This document shows, piece by piece, positions 13,101 through 24,056 of a stretch of DNA of 64,000 nucleotides. The notes under the pieces are model-generated. The model made no database searches. It had not been told where the DNA came from and was given only the letters and a program-made list of their open reading frames with translations. Source of the DNA: Delphinus delphis (taxonomy: Eukaryota; Chordata; Mammalia; Artiodactyla; Delphinidae); contig NC_082694.2 of assembly GCF_949987515.2 (NCBI RefSeq), positions 39,142,451 to 39,206,450 on the forward strand, in the 5' to 3' direction. Positions within the stretch are counted from its first letter, which is position 1; each line of letters begins with the position of its first letter. A program made the position numbers and the translations under genes.

Positions 13101-15002
13101 ACTGTGCTTTACGTATGACATGAGATCTAAACCCTTAAACCAAGCAAGGAAATGAAGTTGTAAGTGCCCTTCATATATCCTTTGGACTCTCTTATAAAGA
13201 ATTTAAGGCAGCCTCCTCAGAAACATATATTCAGGACAGGGATAGAAAATGGGATGAGCTAATTGTTATAAATAAAAGCAGTTCTATAAGGGTTCTGTGA
13301 TGTGGTATAAGAGAAATTCTCTGCTCTTATAGTCTGAATTGAAATCAGATTACATTCTTAAGTAATTAGAAGAATGGAATGAATGGATCTTTCAGACAAT
13401 TCTCCATAAACATTTTTCTCATTTGAGCATCAATAGGTATTGAGTCACGAGTTGTGCACTTTGGTAAATATCTGGTTAAGAACAGCTTCCCCACACCCCA
13501 CACAAGAAAAGGAATTTTTGCACTTGGGAATAATCTCAGTATAAATAAAAAGAAGTGGGTATAATTGCCTAGTATGAAAACAGCCATGGTAATCAAATGA
13601 TCACTAGAATGTCATTGCTTTACCAGCACTTCTCTTGAGTGCGTTCAGATTAGATTTTATACACCTGTGGTACAACCAGTGCTAGCATCTTCAAGGTTGC
13701 AGGGAGTCTTCTTAGTAAGACTATCATTTTGAGGAAGACAACCTTCTCTTAAAGAAAATCCCAAATGCATTCATCTTCTTTGACCTTAATTCTTAGGACA
13801 GCTTAGGAGTGTCAAAGAGCCAAAGGCCGGGGTTTCTCAGCCCTGATTGTCCATTGCAATCACCTGTAGAATTTTTAAAACCCTACAAACATGCCTACCT
13901 TCCCCTGACCTCAACACATACAAGATTGTGATCAGTAATGTTTGGTTTTCAGGCTTGAGAAACCACCCACTAATTTATATATGGGTGTTTGTTTTATGGC
14001 TATATTCTGAAACAAAACCAAAGTATTTCTTGGCATCTGTAAAAGATACACACACACACACACACACTTATTTGGGCTTTTCTAATAAAAATTTCCAAAT
14101 CTGGTAGTGACTCAGATTAATTTTAAAAATAATTTGTAGTAAATCATTTCAGGTTTTACACTTTAATTCTCAAAAAACTACATGGGTATGGTAGTTATTT
14201 TGTTTTTCTTTGTTCGTTTTTTGTATTTTTTTGTTTTAACTTCTAAATTAGGCCCTCTAGGGTAGTTAAGGCAAAGTGCAATTTCATACTTCTAATGCCT
14301 GGGACATGATTATTTATGTGGAGACAAATAGTTCGCTACTGTAATTCCATTATGACTTAAAGATCAAGGTTTCGTTCTAGAAGTGCCAAACCAGGATGAG
14401 TAGAGATAGATAAATTCAATTTTAAGAGAAACAGAAATTCTGCTGAAGTGACATGCAAAGATCTCTAATCCTTTTCTAGTTACAGGTGATCTTTCATCAC
14501 CATTTATTTCACATTTAGTTGCTAAGTTACAAACAAGATTATAAGTATATAGACTACTTGAGTACTGTTAAATGCAAGATGGGAAAATGAAAACAGTCAG
14601 AAGACTAAAAGTTCCTGAGACTTCTGAGGGAAAGTTGGTGTTGGCCCCTGCATTATCTGCTACTTTTCCCATAAATAACATTTGAAAAATGTAAACATAC
14701 TCTAGTCTTGTATTGACCAAAAGGTACAATTAATAACTGGCTGAGTAACCAAATACTCAGTGAATTCAGGAACAGACCTCAGGCCCAAGAATCTCAGGTC
14801 CTAGAATGGTTTTTAGAGTGTGAAATCGTGGTGTTCAATGGCTCTTTTCTTCCAATGCAGTTTCTTCTGTTGCATTATATTAAAACTACTAGATTTATAC
14901 AGCATTACCGGCAAATGCTTACTAGAACAATAATGTTTTAATGACTTGTTTTCTTCTTTCTAGTCTGTAGATGTCGATTGGCCCCCTGCTCTGGATGACT
15001 AG
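4069..15002 (+). CDS. PUS10: PUS10, tRNA pseudouridine synthase Pus10, C-terminal part (7 exons, 5' end outside window)
   Basis: The coding sequence is join(4069-4125, 4998-5074, 5168-5223, 6266-6383, 9885-10027, 12775-12874, 14964-15002). All junctions are AG acceptor and GT donor, and exon phases join without a break. Pus10 is the archaeal/eukaryotic pseudouridine synthase that modifies the T-arm of tRNA (U54 and U55); in mammals it is also reported in microRNA processing and apoptosis. The fragment begins with SFNFSSSGREDVDVRTLGNG. The Asp of GRED corresponds by count from the C-terminus to human D344, the reported catalytic residue. Further on are the conserved GRPFAIELVNPHR strand and the GTYIKEFVHGDFGRTKPN block, ending in DWPPALDD. 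About 195 of the ~529 residues of the human protein are present. The thumb and THUMP-like N-terminal parts lie upstream of the window. The frame is intact, so there is no sign of a pseudogene. Confidence 0.95.
4998..5074 (+). CDS. PUS10: PUS10 coding exon (GRPFAIELVNPHR)
   Basis: This is a 77-bp exon between acceptor ctgccag and donor gtaaac. It encodes GRPFAIELVNPHRVHFTSQE and then IKELQQ. The first Gly codon is split with the preceding exon (g|ga), and the end falls on a codon boundary. Confidence 0.94.
5168..5223 (+). CDS. PUS10: PUS10 coding exon (KINNSSNKIQVRDLQLVTR)
   Basis: This is a 56-bp exon after acceptor actacag, ending at donor gtaagg. It encodes KINNSSNKIQVRDLQLVT plus two bases of an Arg codon completed by the next exon. 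The intron separating it from the previous exon is only 93 bp. Confidence 0.94.
5262..6190 (+). mobile_element. Ancient LINE-1 (L1M-type) 3' part, sense to PUS10
   Basis: The text follows the end of L1 ORF2 and the old 3' UTR. It includes atgcaaatcaaaaccacagt, the segment for warming the probe-like palindrome aatatggaga, yatacccagcagttcc-like text, then the 3' UTR phrase tggttgccaagggctggggg, ending in tatctcaataaatctattt. No frame is open across it. It occupies most of the PUS10 intron between the exons at 5223 and 6266. Confidence 0.85.
6266..6383 (+). CDS. PUS10: PUS10 coding exon (EAIGHMKEGEEEKTKTYSAL)
   Basis: This is a 118-bp exon between acceptor tgtttag and donor gtagtt. It encodes (R)EAIGHMKEGEEEKTKTYSA, then LIWTNKAIQRKDIEFLDDIK, and closes on a codon boundary. 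An ancient L1 fossil fills almost the whole upstream intron. Confidence 0.94.
6560..6785 (+). repeat. MIR SINE fossil
   Basis: It has the MIR head (gattaagagtctgactccaa), B-box-like ggtgcaaatcctggttctgc, the core gtgtgactttggacaagttg, and the tail ending ctattattat. It is a well-preserved copy. Confidence 0.8.
6884..7091 (+). mobile_element. CHR-2-type cetacean SINE, sense
   Basis: It begins gggcttccctggtggcacag, has the tRNA-Glu-like box (gtgccccggtctgggaag), the cetacean tail with gagcctgtgctccgcaacgg, and ends accgc plus a 15-base A run. It lies in a PUS10 intron next to older L1 sequence. Short open frames in it are by-products of its GC-rich sequence, not genes. Confidence 0.92.
7160..7700 (+). 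mobile_element. Ancient L1 3' fragment
   Basis: It holds degenerate L1 3' phrases: tttttggaaaacaatgtggc, acccagtacttccactactg, ttggaatattatacagctgt. The reading frame is destroyed. Confidence 0.6.
8917..9127 (-). mobile_element. CHR-2-type cetacean SINE, antisense
   Basis: A poly-T run opens it at 8917. It then has cgtgggcctctcactgttgc and ends ccaccagggaagccc, the reverse complement of the CHR-2 head. It is inside the PUS10 intron between the exons ending at 6383 and starting at 9885. Confidence 0.92.
9128..9884 (+). other. PUS10 intron, no recognised element
   Basis: I see unique-looking intronic sequence with an A run at about 9380 and no reading frame or repeat that I can name. Confidence 0.5.
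9885..10027 (+). CDS. PUS10: PUS10 coding exon (DLKIDQKTPLRVLHRRPLAV)
   Basis: This is a 143-bp exon between acceptor cctctag and donor gtatcc. It encodes DLKIDQKTPLRVLHRRPLAV, RTRIIHSMETHYVDEHHFRL and YLKTQAG plus two bases of the following Thr. The Arg-rich segment belongs to the synthase core. Confidence 0.94.
10028..11179 (+). other. PUS10 intron, no recognised element
   Basis: This is AT-rich intronic sequence with a T-rich stretch at about 10155-10185. I recognise no gene or repeat in it. Confidence 0.5.
11198..11533 (-). mobile_element. CHR-1-type long SINE, antisense, with 18-bp target-site duplication
   Basis: The element reads as the reverse complement of the long cetacean SINE: tail tatttatttatttttggctg, then ttgcagagcacgggctctag, the tRNA-like box, and end ccaccaggaaagtcc. 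The flanks carry a perfect 18-bp direct repeat, ctatttggtaaaacttta, at 11180-11197 and 11534-11551. This fixes both ends of the insertion. Confidence 0.95.
11552..12774 (+). other. PUS10 intron, no recognised element
   Basis: This is AT-rich intronic sequence between a SINE and the exon at 12775. I recognise no gene or named repeat in it. Confidence 0.5.
12775..12874 (+). CDS. PUS10: PUS10 coding exon (YIKEFVHGDFGRTKPN)
   Basis: This is a 100-bp exon between acceptor aacccag and donor gtaaac. It completes the Thr codon and encodes YIKEFVHGDFGRTKPN, then ICSLMDVTADILELDVE. GTYIKEFVHGD-GRTKPN is a conserved block of the Pus10 catalytic domain. Confidence 0.95.
13830..13975 (+). repeat. MER5A-like hAT DNA-transposon fossil
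   Basis: The sequence has the MER5 layout: ggtttctcagccctgattgt near the left end, caatcacctgtagaattttt in the middle, and tcaggcttgagaaaccaccc at the right end. The terminal ends are roughly inverted. It is non-autonomous and diverged. Confidence 0.65.
14047..14068. repeat. (CA)n microsatellite
   Basis: An uninterrupted CA dinucleotide run of about 11 units lies in the last PUS10 intron. Confidence 0.95.
14964..15002 (+). CDS. PUS10: PUS10 terminal coding exon and stop
   Basis: After acceptor ttctttctag the reading frame encodes SVDVDWPPALDD and ends in TAG at 15000-15002. This C-terminus matches my recollection of mammalian PUS10. Confidence 0.95.
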   Translation, partial: SVDVDWPPALDD

Positions 15003-15368
15003 CTTTCAATGGGAAACAAAGAGTAGGGTTTTCCAGCAAAATGTGGACGTCCATTCAGCATACACTGTAAGATGGCTGTTTTTACCCACCATAACGGTGT
15101 CTTGGAAACCATTTGGATCATGTTGATCTATCTATTTTTAAATTTGTTGTAACATCTCAGGATCTATGTACATGTATATTTTGTGTTGAATTGTTCTAAG
15201 GATGTCTTATGATTTTTCTCGTTCCTTCTCCAACCCCCCACAAGCCAAACTATGAATAATGAAATCATTCATTCAGAGAGGTACACAAACAGGATACATT
15301 CTCTGAAAATCTGAGAAGCTGTAATTTCTTTCAGCAAAATTGCCCTCCACAGGATAGATACCACTTTT

Positions 15369-15575
15369 TTTTGTTTTGTTTTTGCGGTACGCGGGCCTCT
15401 CACTGTTGTGGCCTCTCCCGTTGCGGAGCACAGGCTCTGGACGCACAGGCTCAGCAGCCATGGCTCACGGGCCCAGCCACTCCGCAGCATGAGGGATCTT
15501 CCCGGACCGGGGCACAAACCCGCGTCCCCAGCATCGGCAGGCGGACTCTCAACCACTGTGCCACTAGGGAAGCCC
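15369..15575 (-). mobile_element. CHR-2-type SINE in PUS10 3' UTR, with 13-bp target-site duplication
   Basis: It has a T-rich start, then gcggtacgcgggcctctcac and the end actagggaagccc. A perfect 13-bp direct repeat, agataccactttt, flanks it at 15356-15368 and 15576-15588. It probably lies in the transcribed 3' UTR of PUS10, antisense to the gene. Confidence 0.93.
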
Positions 15576-16024
15576 AGATACCACTTTTAAAATCAGGTTT
15601 AAAATTTTTTAAATGATCTTGATAAAAGTTACATCTAGATTTATGCAGCACAGTATCCTTGTAATATTCTAAGATACCAAATGCAAATCTGACATCATTA
15701 ATATTTTTCCCAGTAAGCTTCAAGCAAGCTATTACCAATAGAAGTGTGTTTTGGTACAATTTGTCACAAACCTTAATGACTCCAAGCTACTCTTTTGACA
15801 ATCTAAAATTGTCAGTACATTTCCTGGGGGAGAGAATGTGAGACCTTAGGAATTGAGGCATACCATAAGAAACTTTCATAAATCTTTTAAATAAGGAGTC
15901 ACAAGTGCCTTCAATGACTTCAATCCCAGGGATAAGATTTTGAAAAATTGACATTGCTAAACAAAGGTAAGCTGATGTTATTCCAGAGTGCTTCAATGTA
16001 TTATCCAATTTCAAACATCTTCAT

Positions 16025-16140
16025 CAGGTAGATAGGGTATTATCTCCACTTTATAAATATGAAAACCAAAGAATAGAAGTGAACTGACTTATCCAAAATT
16101 GTTAGTTACTTCCATATCTAGGACTAGGACTGAAGTTTCC
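16025..16140 (-). repeat. MIR SINE fossil, antisense
   Basis: It shows the reverse-complement MIR core: tatctccactttataaatat, gtgaactgacttatccaaaa, and ggactgaagtttccc. It is short and diverged. Confidence 0.6.
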
Positions 16141-16189
16141 CGGTCTCTAGGGTCTTTTCTAATAAATCTTATTATTGAGCATCTGCTAC

Positions 16190-17460
16190 ATGAAAGGAGG
16201 CAACCAAGAATGTCATTTTAATGGACATAACCATGAGAATTGACTTTTGGAATTTAGATACCAAATCAAGCTTACAAAAAAATTGCCCAAGTAAATTTCA
16301 CGTGAGCTCATATGATTACCATTTGTTAATTAATCATTAGTTGGTACTACGAAGAGGAAAAACATTAAAGAAGCAAAGAAAATGGATAGATCATTAAGAG
16401 AAAAGTTTCAGAAAAGAGTCTCATTCAAATTTCAGATTTAAGTGCAGTTTCCATCACCCTGATTCAACTTTCTGAGCTTATTTTGGAACACATGACTTGG
16501 ATAGTATTGGATTATTCAACTTCCCATCTCTACATTAAACATGATTCAGAGATACTAAGTTGTATCATTCACCTTAAGAATCAGGAAAACAGTTTAACTG
16601 ACATGAAGAAATTTCATATGTGAATAATAGCAAATAACTTTTTCATTATTTTCAATGCCGGTAAATGAGAAAGGGATAATAGAAATAAACTTGATAAAAA
16701 GGTAAGAACGTTTGTGTGAATGTTTCTCAGTTTGGGGGGAAACTTTGCTACAAAAGAGATTTAAATAATTTGGGAAATCGTCTTTTGCAGGTTTCTTTTT
16801 GGCTCAGCTTTGAATTTAGTGGATCTGCAAATGGAAGAATTAAGAATCTCCTTAGCAAACTTAAATTAGAAGACTTGTTTCTTAAATTTCTATTCCTGGG
16901 ATTATACAAAATTTCAAGAGTAAGCATTAACTGCAAATACTTATTCCAAATATCCATATGAGACATAGGTTGTTAAAAATTAATGTAGGTCTTTATTTAA
17001 GCAGAACAGAAGACATTAAGTCATGAGAGTACTACACAGTTTAACTTTTGCCTATATAAAAATATTTTTAAATTACTTTTGTGATCTTCTATAGCTTATT
17101 TAAAAAAAAACCAAAAAACAAAAAACACTTAAGAGAAAGGGCCCTTTGTACTTTTAGTATCTCTTTGTCCCAAATATAGTCCGTGGTTTAGTTTAGGAAA
17201 AACACCAAGTACCTGGAAAAATGGGGAAAAAAATTTTTGGTAAAATGAAAAATTTCCCAAGTAAGGTAACTGATTTCATTTACAAGTTATATGAAATCAA
17301 TTTAGAAGTTAAATTTCTATTTCCAAAGAGAAAAAGGCATCTTACTTAGATAGATCTTTTGGGGCTTTATTCTTTGATTTTTAAGGCCATATGAGAATGA
17401 ACTTTGATGTAAGCTTTCCTGAGTTGATGTTTTTAAATGCTGCCCTTTATTATTATAGGG
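16190..17460. other. Intergenic AT-rich sequence, no recognised element
   Basis: I see no exon or named repeat here. A second AATAAA at about 16684 could serve PUS10. Confidence 0.45.
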
Positions 17461-17464
17461 AAAA

Positions 17465-18650
17465 TAAATTTTTCAATTCAATTTTTTCATTTTGAAATAA
17501 TTTCAGACTTGCAAGAAAAGTACAAAGAATGTTTTTCCCAGAAATGTATCACCCTGAATGCATTAGTAATTCCTACAAACAAGGACAAATTCCGACAAAC
17601 AAGGACGTTCTTCTACTTCCTCACAATGTAACTATCAAAATCAGATTAACACTAACATTACTATTATGTAATCCACAGGACCCCCCCCACCCCTACCCTG
17701 CTCAAATTTCACCAGTTGTCAAAAAATGTCCTTCATAGCCAAGGGATGATACTTTGTATTTAATTATGTCTCTTTAATCTTCACCAATCTGAAACAGTTT
17801 GTCTTTCCTTGACTTTCGTTACTTCAACATTTTTTGAGGATTTCAGGCCAGTTATTTTGCAGACTGTTCCTCATTTGGGCTTGCCTGATGTTTCCTTATA
17901 ATTAGGTTCAGTTTGTACCTTTCTAGCAAGAATACCACAGAAGGGAGATTATCTTCTTGCATCTTCTCAGATGTCACAATTTTGATCACTGCAGTTACTG
18001 ATGACTCGGCTTTGATCAGTTAACGAAGGTGGTGTGTGCCAATCTCCTTCACTTTTATAGTTACCCTTTTTTCCCTTTAATAAGTATCTTGTAGGGAGAC
18101 CCTCAAACTTTCATTCACTAGTTTTAGCATTTATTGAAGATTTTCACCTGAATCTATTACCACAATGATTATCAAATGATCTTCTAATTCCACCATTCCT
18201 TTTGGCATTACACTGAAAGGTAGAGCTTTCCCTTCTTGTGGATTCATGGCATCCTATTTTATTTGATGGTTTATAATCTGTTACTGACATTTATTTTGAT
18301 TTCTAAGTGTTGATGTGGCCAGTGGGTGCCCCTTCAAGATGGCTTTGTCCTTGTGGCATGTCCCCATCATTCCTAGAGCATGTTCTTACTTTCTAATACA
18401 AAGACATTCCAGGCTCATCTTGTATTTCATCTGCACCAGCCCTGGAATGGGCTATTTCTCTAAGAAAAACTGGTTCCTTTTCATGAAAAATGATAGAAAA
18501 AAGATCTGGGCACTAGGTGTGCTCACTGCTGTTGTGGCATTGCTGCTACCAAGCCCTCTCATGACATGCATGCATGCACACACCCCTATATACTTATCTA
18601 CATATATTGAAAATTATGAGTTTATACCAGTACTTCCGATTCCAACCTTC
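17465..18650 (+). mobile_element. Ancient L1M-type 3' UTR fossil
   Basis: The segment has the order typical of older L1 3' UTR text: tttcagacttgcaagaaaag, acaaggacgttcttctactt, atcaaaatcagattaacact, caaatttcaccagttgtc and ggccagttattttgcagact. It has no intact frame. The family name is inferred from remembered phrases. Confidence 0.6.
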
Positions 18651-19029
18651 TTCTAGTTTTCCCCCTTTCCGCATTTGTAAGTCCTTTCTGACAGTGAGAA
18701 ATCTGGGTCCATTAGCCTTAACATTTTCCTTAATAGATCATTCCCCCTCATAAGTAACCAATCTCCTGTTGCTGCATCCTTATTTCAGATCACTGAGACT
18801 CCCCTCCCTACTACCCTCAAATGTTCCCAGGCTCCACACTGTAATCCCACAATGGGCCACCATCTTTGCCCCCTGTGGCAATAGGTAACTGTACCTTGCT
18901 CAGAATAAGCAAATGACTTTTGTCCTGAATTGTTCAGGAAGGGAGAGAGACAGGCAGGAAATAAGTCAGGAAGGCAGAAAATGAAAATCTCTTTAAAAGG
19001 CATTTCAGTACTCTACAAAAATTTATTTT

Positions 19030-19238
19030 ATTTATTTGATTTTTTGTGGTACGCGGGCCTCTCACTGTTGTGGCCTCTCCTGTTGCGGAGCACAGGCTCC
19101 GGACGCGCAGGCTCAGCGGCCATGGCTCACGGGCCCAGCCACTCCGCGGCATGTGGGATCTACCCGGACTGGGGCACGAACCCGCATCCCCTGCATCGGC
19201 AGGCAGACTCTCAACCACTGCGCCACCAGGGAAGCCCA
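19030..19238 (-). mobile_element. CHR-2-type SINE, antisense
   Basis: After a tttatttgattttttgtggt start it continues with the CHR-2 antisense text (acgcgggcctctcactgttg) and ends cgccaccagggaagccc. A short aaaaatt on each side may be the target-site duplication. Confidence 0.92.
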
Positions 19239-19239
19239 A

Positions 19240-20640
19240 AAATTATCACTTTAAAGGACAGTTACATATGTAAGTATATTCAGATACAGCATTCCATAAA
19301 AATGTCTAATGTTTCTAAGCAACCAAAACTGCCTTTCTCTTTAAGGAGGATGCTATAAATACAAGAAAATCTTGATAATTTTAAAGTCAAACAGCAACAA
19401 ATTTTTGTAAGGGTTTTAGAATTTTTTCCATTTATTATATTATCAAGAAAAAAATCACTGTATACAAGATATTACAAAAGTAATAAAATATTCTGTACAA
19501 AAGACATTTTGACATTTAAAAAATGATTTCAACTTTTAAGTATCACACTTAACATTAAATAATTGAACACTGAGAACTTTTAAAAATCATTTTTTTCAGT
19601 GCTTCCAAATTCATTACAGTCATTAAGAAGCATATACAAATAGAACAGTTAAAAAATAAAAATAGCAGTGCCATTCTTCAGGGATCTGGATTCATCATAG
19701 TCAACAGTATTTTTAAGTACATTCTTTTAAAATGGAAGTCATCTCCAAAAGTGTTCATCTGGTCTGAACCATGCATTTAAGAATGCCCATTACCCAAAAA
19801 CTTTGTGTTTTCCTTTCCATCTTATCTTAAAGCTATCTGAACTGTGCGCCAGCAACCAATATTTTTAGCTGATTACCCAATAAAATCAAGTGTGTCACTA
19901 ACGAAGTCTCCTGAGACTGAATTCCACAAATGGGGTCCCCAAACACTCCAACTTATTTTTCACTACATTTTATGCAGAGCTGTAATGTTCTGATTAAGGT
20001 TTAATTAGAAAAATAAGCAAGATGAATGATACCTTTAACAAAGTTTATATTTTACTTATCTGCTGATATTTCTGAAAACTTGATTTACTGAAGCACCAAC
20101 ATTTTGTACTAATTACTGTGTATTACTGTTCACACATAGGTATTTAATAAATTTTTGGTGATTCTTTAAATTTTTGAAGTCCAATAGTAAACTGAAATTG
20201 TAGAAATAAGAGATTAAGAAAAAAGAGTATGATAAATGCTACTCCCTTTAAGTAGATAATTACTAGCAGGTACTTTTTTCTAAAGCCACAGACATTTAGA
20301 ATAGAAAAAATATTTAGAAGAAATAATTCTTTAAAAATTGTATCTGTGTTTTATTAGTGAAAGTAGTGGTGACATGATTACTTTTGAGACTTTACTGATG
20401 TTAAGTTTGTACTTTAAACTCTGCTGAGATGTATTAGTTAAGATATTAATTTGACCAAGTCTTAGACAAACAAAGGCATAAAACTGGGTACAGACAACTC
20501 ATACATTTATCTCTGACTCGCTACCCACTCCTGGGCTTATAATGTTAAATAGCATGAAATTTTGTATTATTTGTGATGCAAAAAGCACCCTAATTTTCCC
20601 CCCTCTCAATCTCCAGAAACAAAACAGATCAGAAATCTTC
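19240..20640 (-). other. Repeat-poor AT-rich tract, possible distal end of a long REL 3' UTR
   Basis: This 1.4-kb stretch is AT-rich and free of recognisable young repeats. On the minus strand an AATAAA lies at 19431-19436, about 8 kb downstream of the REL stop. That would fit a long REL 3' UTR, but it is an inference. Transcript data would decide. Confidence 0.3.
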
Positions 20641-21029
20641 ACGTGGCCACTTCATTAGCTATGATGAGACTCCTTCTTAGGAAGATAGTCATAAAACTCC
20701 CAATTCATAGTCAATTTTGGCAAAGAAATTAAGAGTCATAGAATTTCAGAACCCGAAGTCATTAATTGACCTTATCTTCACTATACAATAGGAAATGTTC
20801 TGGAAAGAATATGGCCAAATGAAAGTCCTCCATATTTGGGCAATAGCTAGCCACTCTAAAGAGGAAGTCATTCCAGGGTTCTTACTAAAGAATCTAATCC
20901 ATAGTGATCTGTCACTCTGTGAACTGGAAGGAGTGTTTGGATTAGAGATTATCAGGGCCATAGGATATATGCATATGTTGATTTACTAACAATATTTGAT
21001 TTGCATTATACAATTTACAGTGTTTCTTC

Positions 21030-21215
21030 TTATGCATTATTTTATTTAATACAACACACCTTGTGAGTTAAGTATGCTGGGAATTATCTGCATTTTATAT
21101 CTGAAGAGACAGGCCCATAGAAAGTGTGATCTACTAAATATTAAATGACTTCTAAGTGGCAGAGCTGAAGATTCAAACCCAGATGTTCTGACTAAAAATT
21201 ACTCTTTCCATTTCT
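21030..21215 (-). repeat. MIR SINE fossil, antisense
   Basis: It contains reverse-complement MIR phrases in order: tatctgcattttatatctga, aagtggcagagctgaagatt, and caaacccagatgttctgac. Confidence 0.75.
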
Positions 21216-22059
21216 CCATGCTATTTAACATCATACAGTAAGTTTTTAAATCCCTCAATAAATCAATTAATGATAGAAGAAATTATTTGGAGCTACTAGG
21301 CAGACTGGACCACCAATTCTAAGTCTCTCTTAACATGGACAGTATAATTAGTTTTTCTGAAGCATTAGGTTAGAAATTGACAACCCAGCTGTTTTTGTTC
21401 ACTAAGGTTTTGAGTAGGGAAGCCCAGTTACCAATGTAAAAGGCCATTAAGATAGTAGGTTCTGATGACAGAAATCAGAAGAGTGGTTTTGAGGAGTAGG
21501 TAGATTGGCAAGGGGCATGAAGGAAACTTCTGGGGAGCTGGAAATGATTATTTACATAAGTAAAAATTCATCAAGCTGCAAATTTAAAATTAGTCCACTT
21601 TATGCACTTTACTATATGTTATCCCTCCAAAGAAAAAGACTGACATCTTTGAGAGCAAGACTTTGTCTCATTCACCTCTGTGTCATTTCTAGCTCCTAAC
21701 ATGGTGCTTTGCACATTAGACATTCAAAAATGTGACTGATCACATGAACACTGGAGTTTCTGTGCAAGGGTAAGGTGCTGAGGGAATGCACCAGAGGGGA
21801 ACTGAGATTAAACCTGCCACACAGAGAGAGGAGGAGTAAGGTCAGAGATATGAAACAGTCCTAGTAACTGTAAAATTTCTACGCAATACAGTTGACACTA
21901 CAGGAGGCACAGGGTAAAGTACGTCACAAGCCTGGTAATCTTGGCATCGCGGCTTTTCCTGCCAGGTTAAATACCTTTCCCTTTAAAAACCATATCCTTG
22001 TCCACATTTTTTATAATCACACCTATGTCAATTTCACCCTTCCCTCTCTATCAGCACTA

Positions 22060-22890
22060 CCATTTATTCAGCACCAACTGTGCCAGGCATTGCGCTAAGT
22101 GATGGAGTTCCAAAGGTGAACGAGAGAAATTTCATATAACTGTATAGTTCAGTGAGGAGTTCTGCAGTAGGGTGGGTATGTGTAAAGCTGTGCCTCAGCT
22201 AGGACCAAACTTCACAGAGAAGCCCCATCGTGAAGGCTGCTTGCTGTGGAGGTCAAGAGCAGAGGCAAAGTGGACAACATGCGAAAGGCATGGAGGCCTA
22301 GTGGCCTGAGAGAGTCTTCAAGGAATGCTAACTATGCAATACAGTGTATGGAAGAAGGGGTATTATTTTTAACTGGGGCAATACGGAAAAGAGTCTTGTT
22401 AGGGAAAAAGAATGAAGGCCTAAACTAAGAAAGCAGCAGGAATGAAGAAAGGACAAATACAAGAGATTTTCAGGAGGCAGACCCAAAAGGACTTGATAAC
22501 TCTTTGAGTGTGAGGACGAAAGAGAATAAAATACGATTTTGAGGCTCCTATTAAATATCTTGGATGGTAGGGTAAATGGTAATGCCATTAATGAAAGTAG
22601 AGAATGCAACAGGAGCAGCCAGTTTATAAAGACATTCAGGTATCGTAAGAGAAAGCTGAAGCTTTCTTCTGAGCACTGATGAGGTAACCCAGGGGAAAAA
22701 AGTAGCACCAACTGAGCGCTGGGGATGAGACTCTGGAAAGAAAGTCAACCTCAGAGAGAGTATCTGAAGAGGGAGTGGTCGAGAGGATAGGTTATGGATA
22801 GGTCAAGCAGAGTGAGGACTGATAAAAAGACACTAGATTTGACAAGGGTGGGTGTCTCTGGTCACTTTTCCCAGAAAATCATAAGAAAAT
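22060..22890 (+). repeat. Ancient dispersed repeat (L2-like start plus associated text)
   Basis: It opens with tttattcagcaccaactgtg and ccaggcattgcgctaagtga, an L2/MIR-like 3' phrase. It then continues with phrases such as ggataggtcaagcagagtga and ggactgataaaaagacacta that recur in other ancient copies of this window. I cannot name the family securely. Confidence 0.45.
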
Positions 22891-23523
22891 AGTAGGAGAT
22901 AAAAGAGATAGGCTAAAGAATGACTGGGAAGTGAGGAAATGGAGGCTGAAAGCATTTTGTAAGTCTGGATGTGAAGGGAAGGAGCATGATAGTGGTAGGA
23001 AAGGTGTTTATCCTTTCTCTTTTAGGCTAGAGAAAACAGTTACCGTGTTTATACGAGAAAAGCACTAAATGGTAATATGAGGATACAGAAACAAGATGGG
23101 AGAGAAGGAAGAGGGATCCAGTATACAAGTAGAGTTTAGGAAGCAAGAGGTAATCTCCTCAAAACTAAAAGTAGGGTGATAAAAGAACAGATGAAAGTAT
23201 AAATACATTTAGAGAAAAAGAAGGCAGGTTACCAATTTTTTAAAATTATAAAATAAAATCTGTGATCAGTAAATAGCACCTGAAAAATGAAAAAGCCTTT
23301 GGAAATACTCTGAACACAAACGTAGCCGGACCTTGATTCAACTTACATAGAAAAATAACCCCGCAAAAACAAGTCAGTTGTTTAATTTAAAGTATCCATT
23401 TAGATAGCCTAACAGTCAGTGTTTAAGCTAAGTGCTAGTTACTACAAAATTATAGGATTCTGTATTTAAAAAAAAAAAAGTTCACCATCTATAAGCTACT
23501 ATCTGGAGATATCTTGGGTACAT

Positions 23524-24056
23524 TTTTTTTTTTTTGCTATGAATTTTTTTTTTTTACATCTTTATTGGGGTATAATTGCTTTACAATGGTGTGTTAGTTT
23601 CTGCTTTATAACAAAGTGAATCAGTTATACATATACATATGTTCCCATATCTCTTCCCTCTTGCATCTCCCTCCCTCCCACCCTCCCTATCCCACCCCTC
23701 CAGGCGGTCACAAAGCACCAAGCTCATATCCCTGTGCCATGCGGCTGCTTCCCACTAGCTATCTACCTTACGTTTGTTAGTGTGTATATGTCCATGACTC
23801 TCTCTCGCCCTGTCACAGCTCACCCTTCCCCCTCCCCATATCCTCAAGTCTGTTCTCCAGTAGGTCTGTGTCTTTATTCCTGTCTTACCCCTAGGTTCTT
23901 CATGACATTTTTTTTTTCTTCTTAAATTCCATATATATGTGTTAGCATACGGTATTTGTCTTTTTCTTTCTGACTTACTTCACTCTGTATGACTGACTCT
24001 AGGTCTATCCACCTCATTACAAATAGCTCAATTTCGTTTCTTTTTATCGCTGAGTA
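23524..24056 (-). mobile_element. 5'-truncated LINE-1 3' end, antisense to +, with target-site duplication
   Basis: A T-rich start (poly-A in reverse) is followed by acatctttattggggtataa and the cetartiodactyl L1 3' UTR text (ctccctccctcccaccctcc, ccatatatatgtgttagcat). It stops abruptly at tatcgctgag. A 10-bp direct repeat, ttgggtacat, lies at 23514-23523 and 24057-24066. The copy is about 533 bp and carries no ORF2. Confidence 0.92.

Larger units (their letters stand above)
15003..16180 (+). other. PUS10: PUS10 3' UTR (extent uncertain)
   Basis: The sequence after the TAG stop continues without any further exon signals. A canonical AATAAA occurs at 16161-16166 and another at about 16684; either could end the transcript. 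A CHR-2-type SINE interrupts the region at 15369-15575. The 3' end is an inference because cleavage sites cannot be confirmed from sequence alone. Confidence 0.45.
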
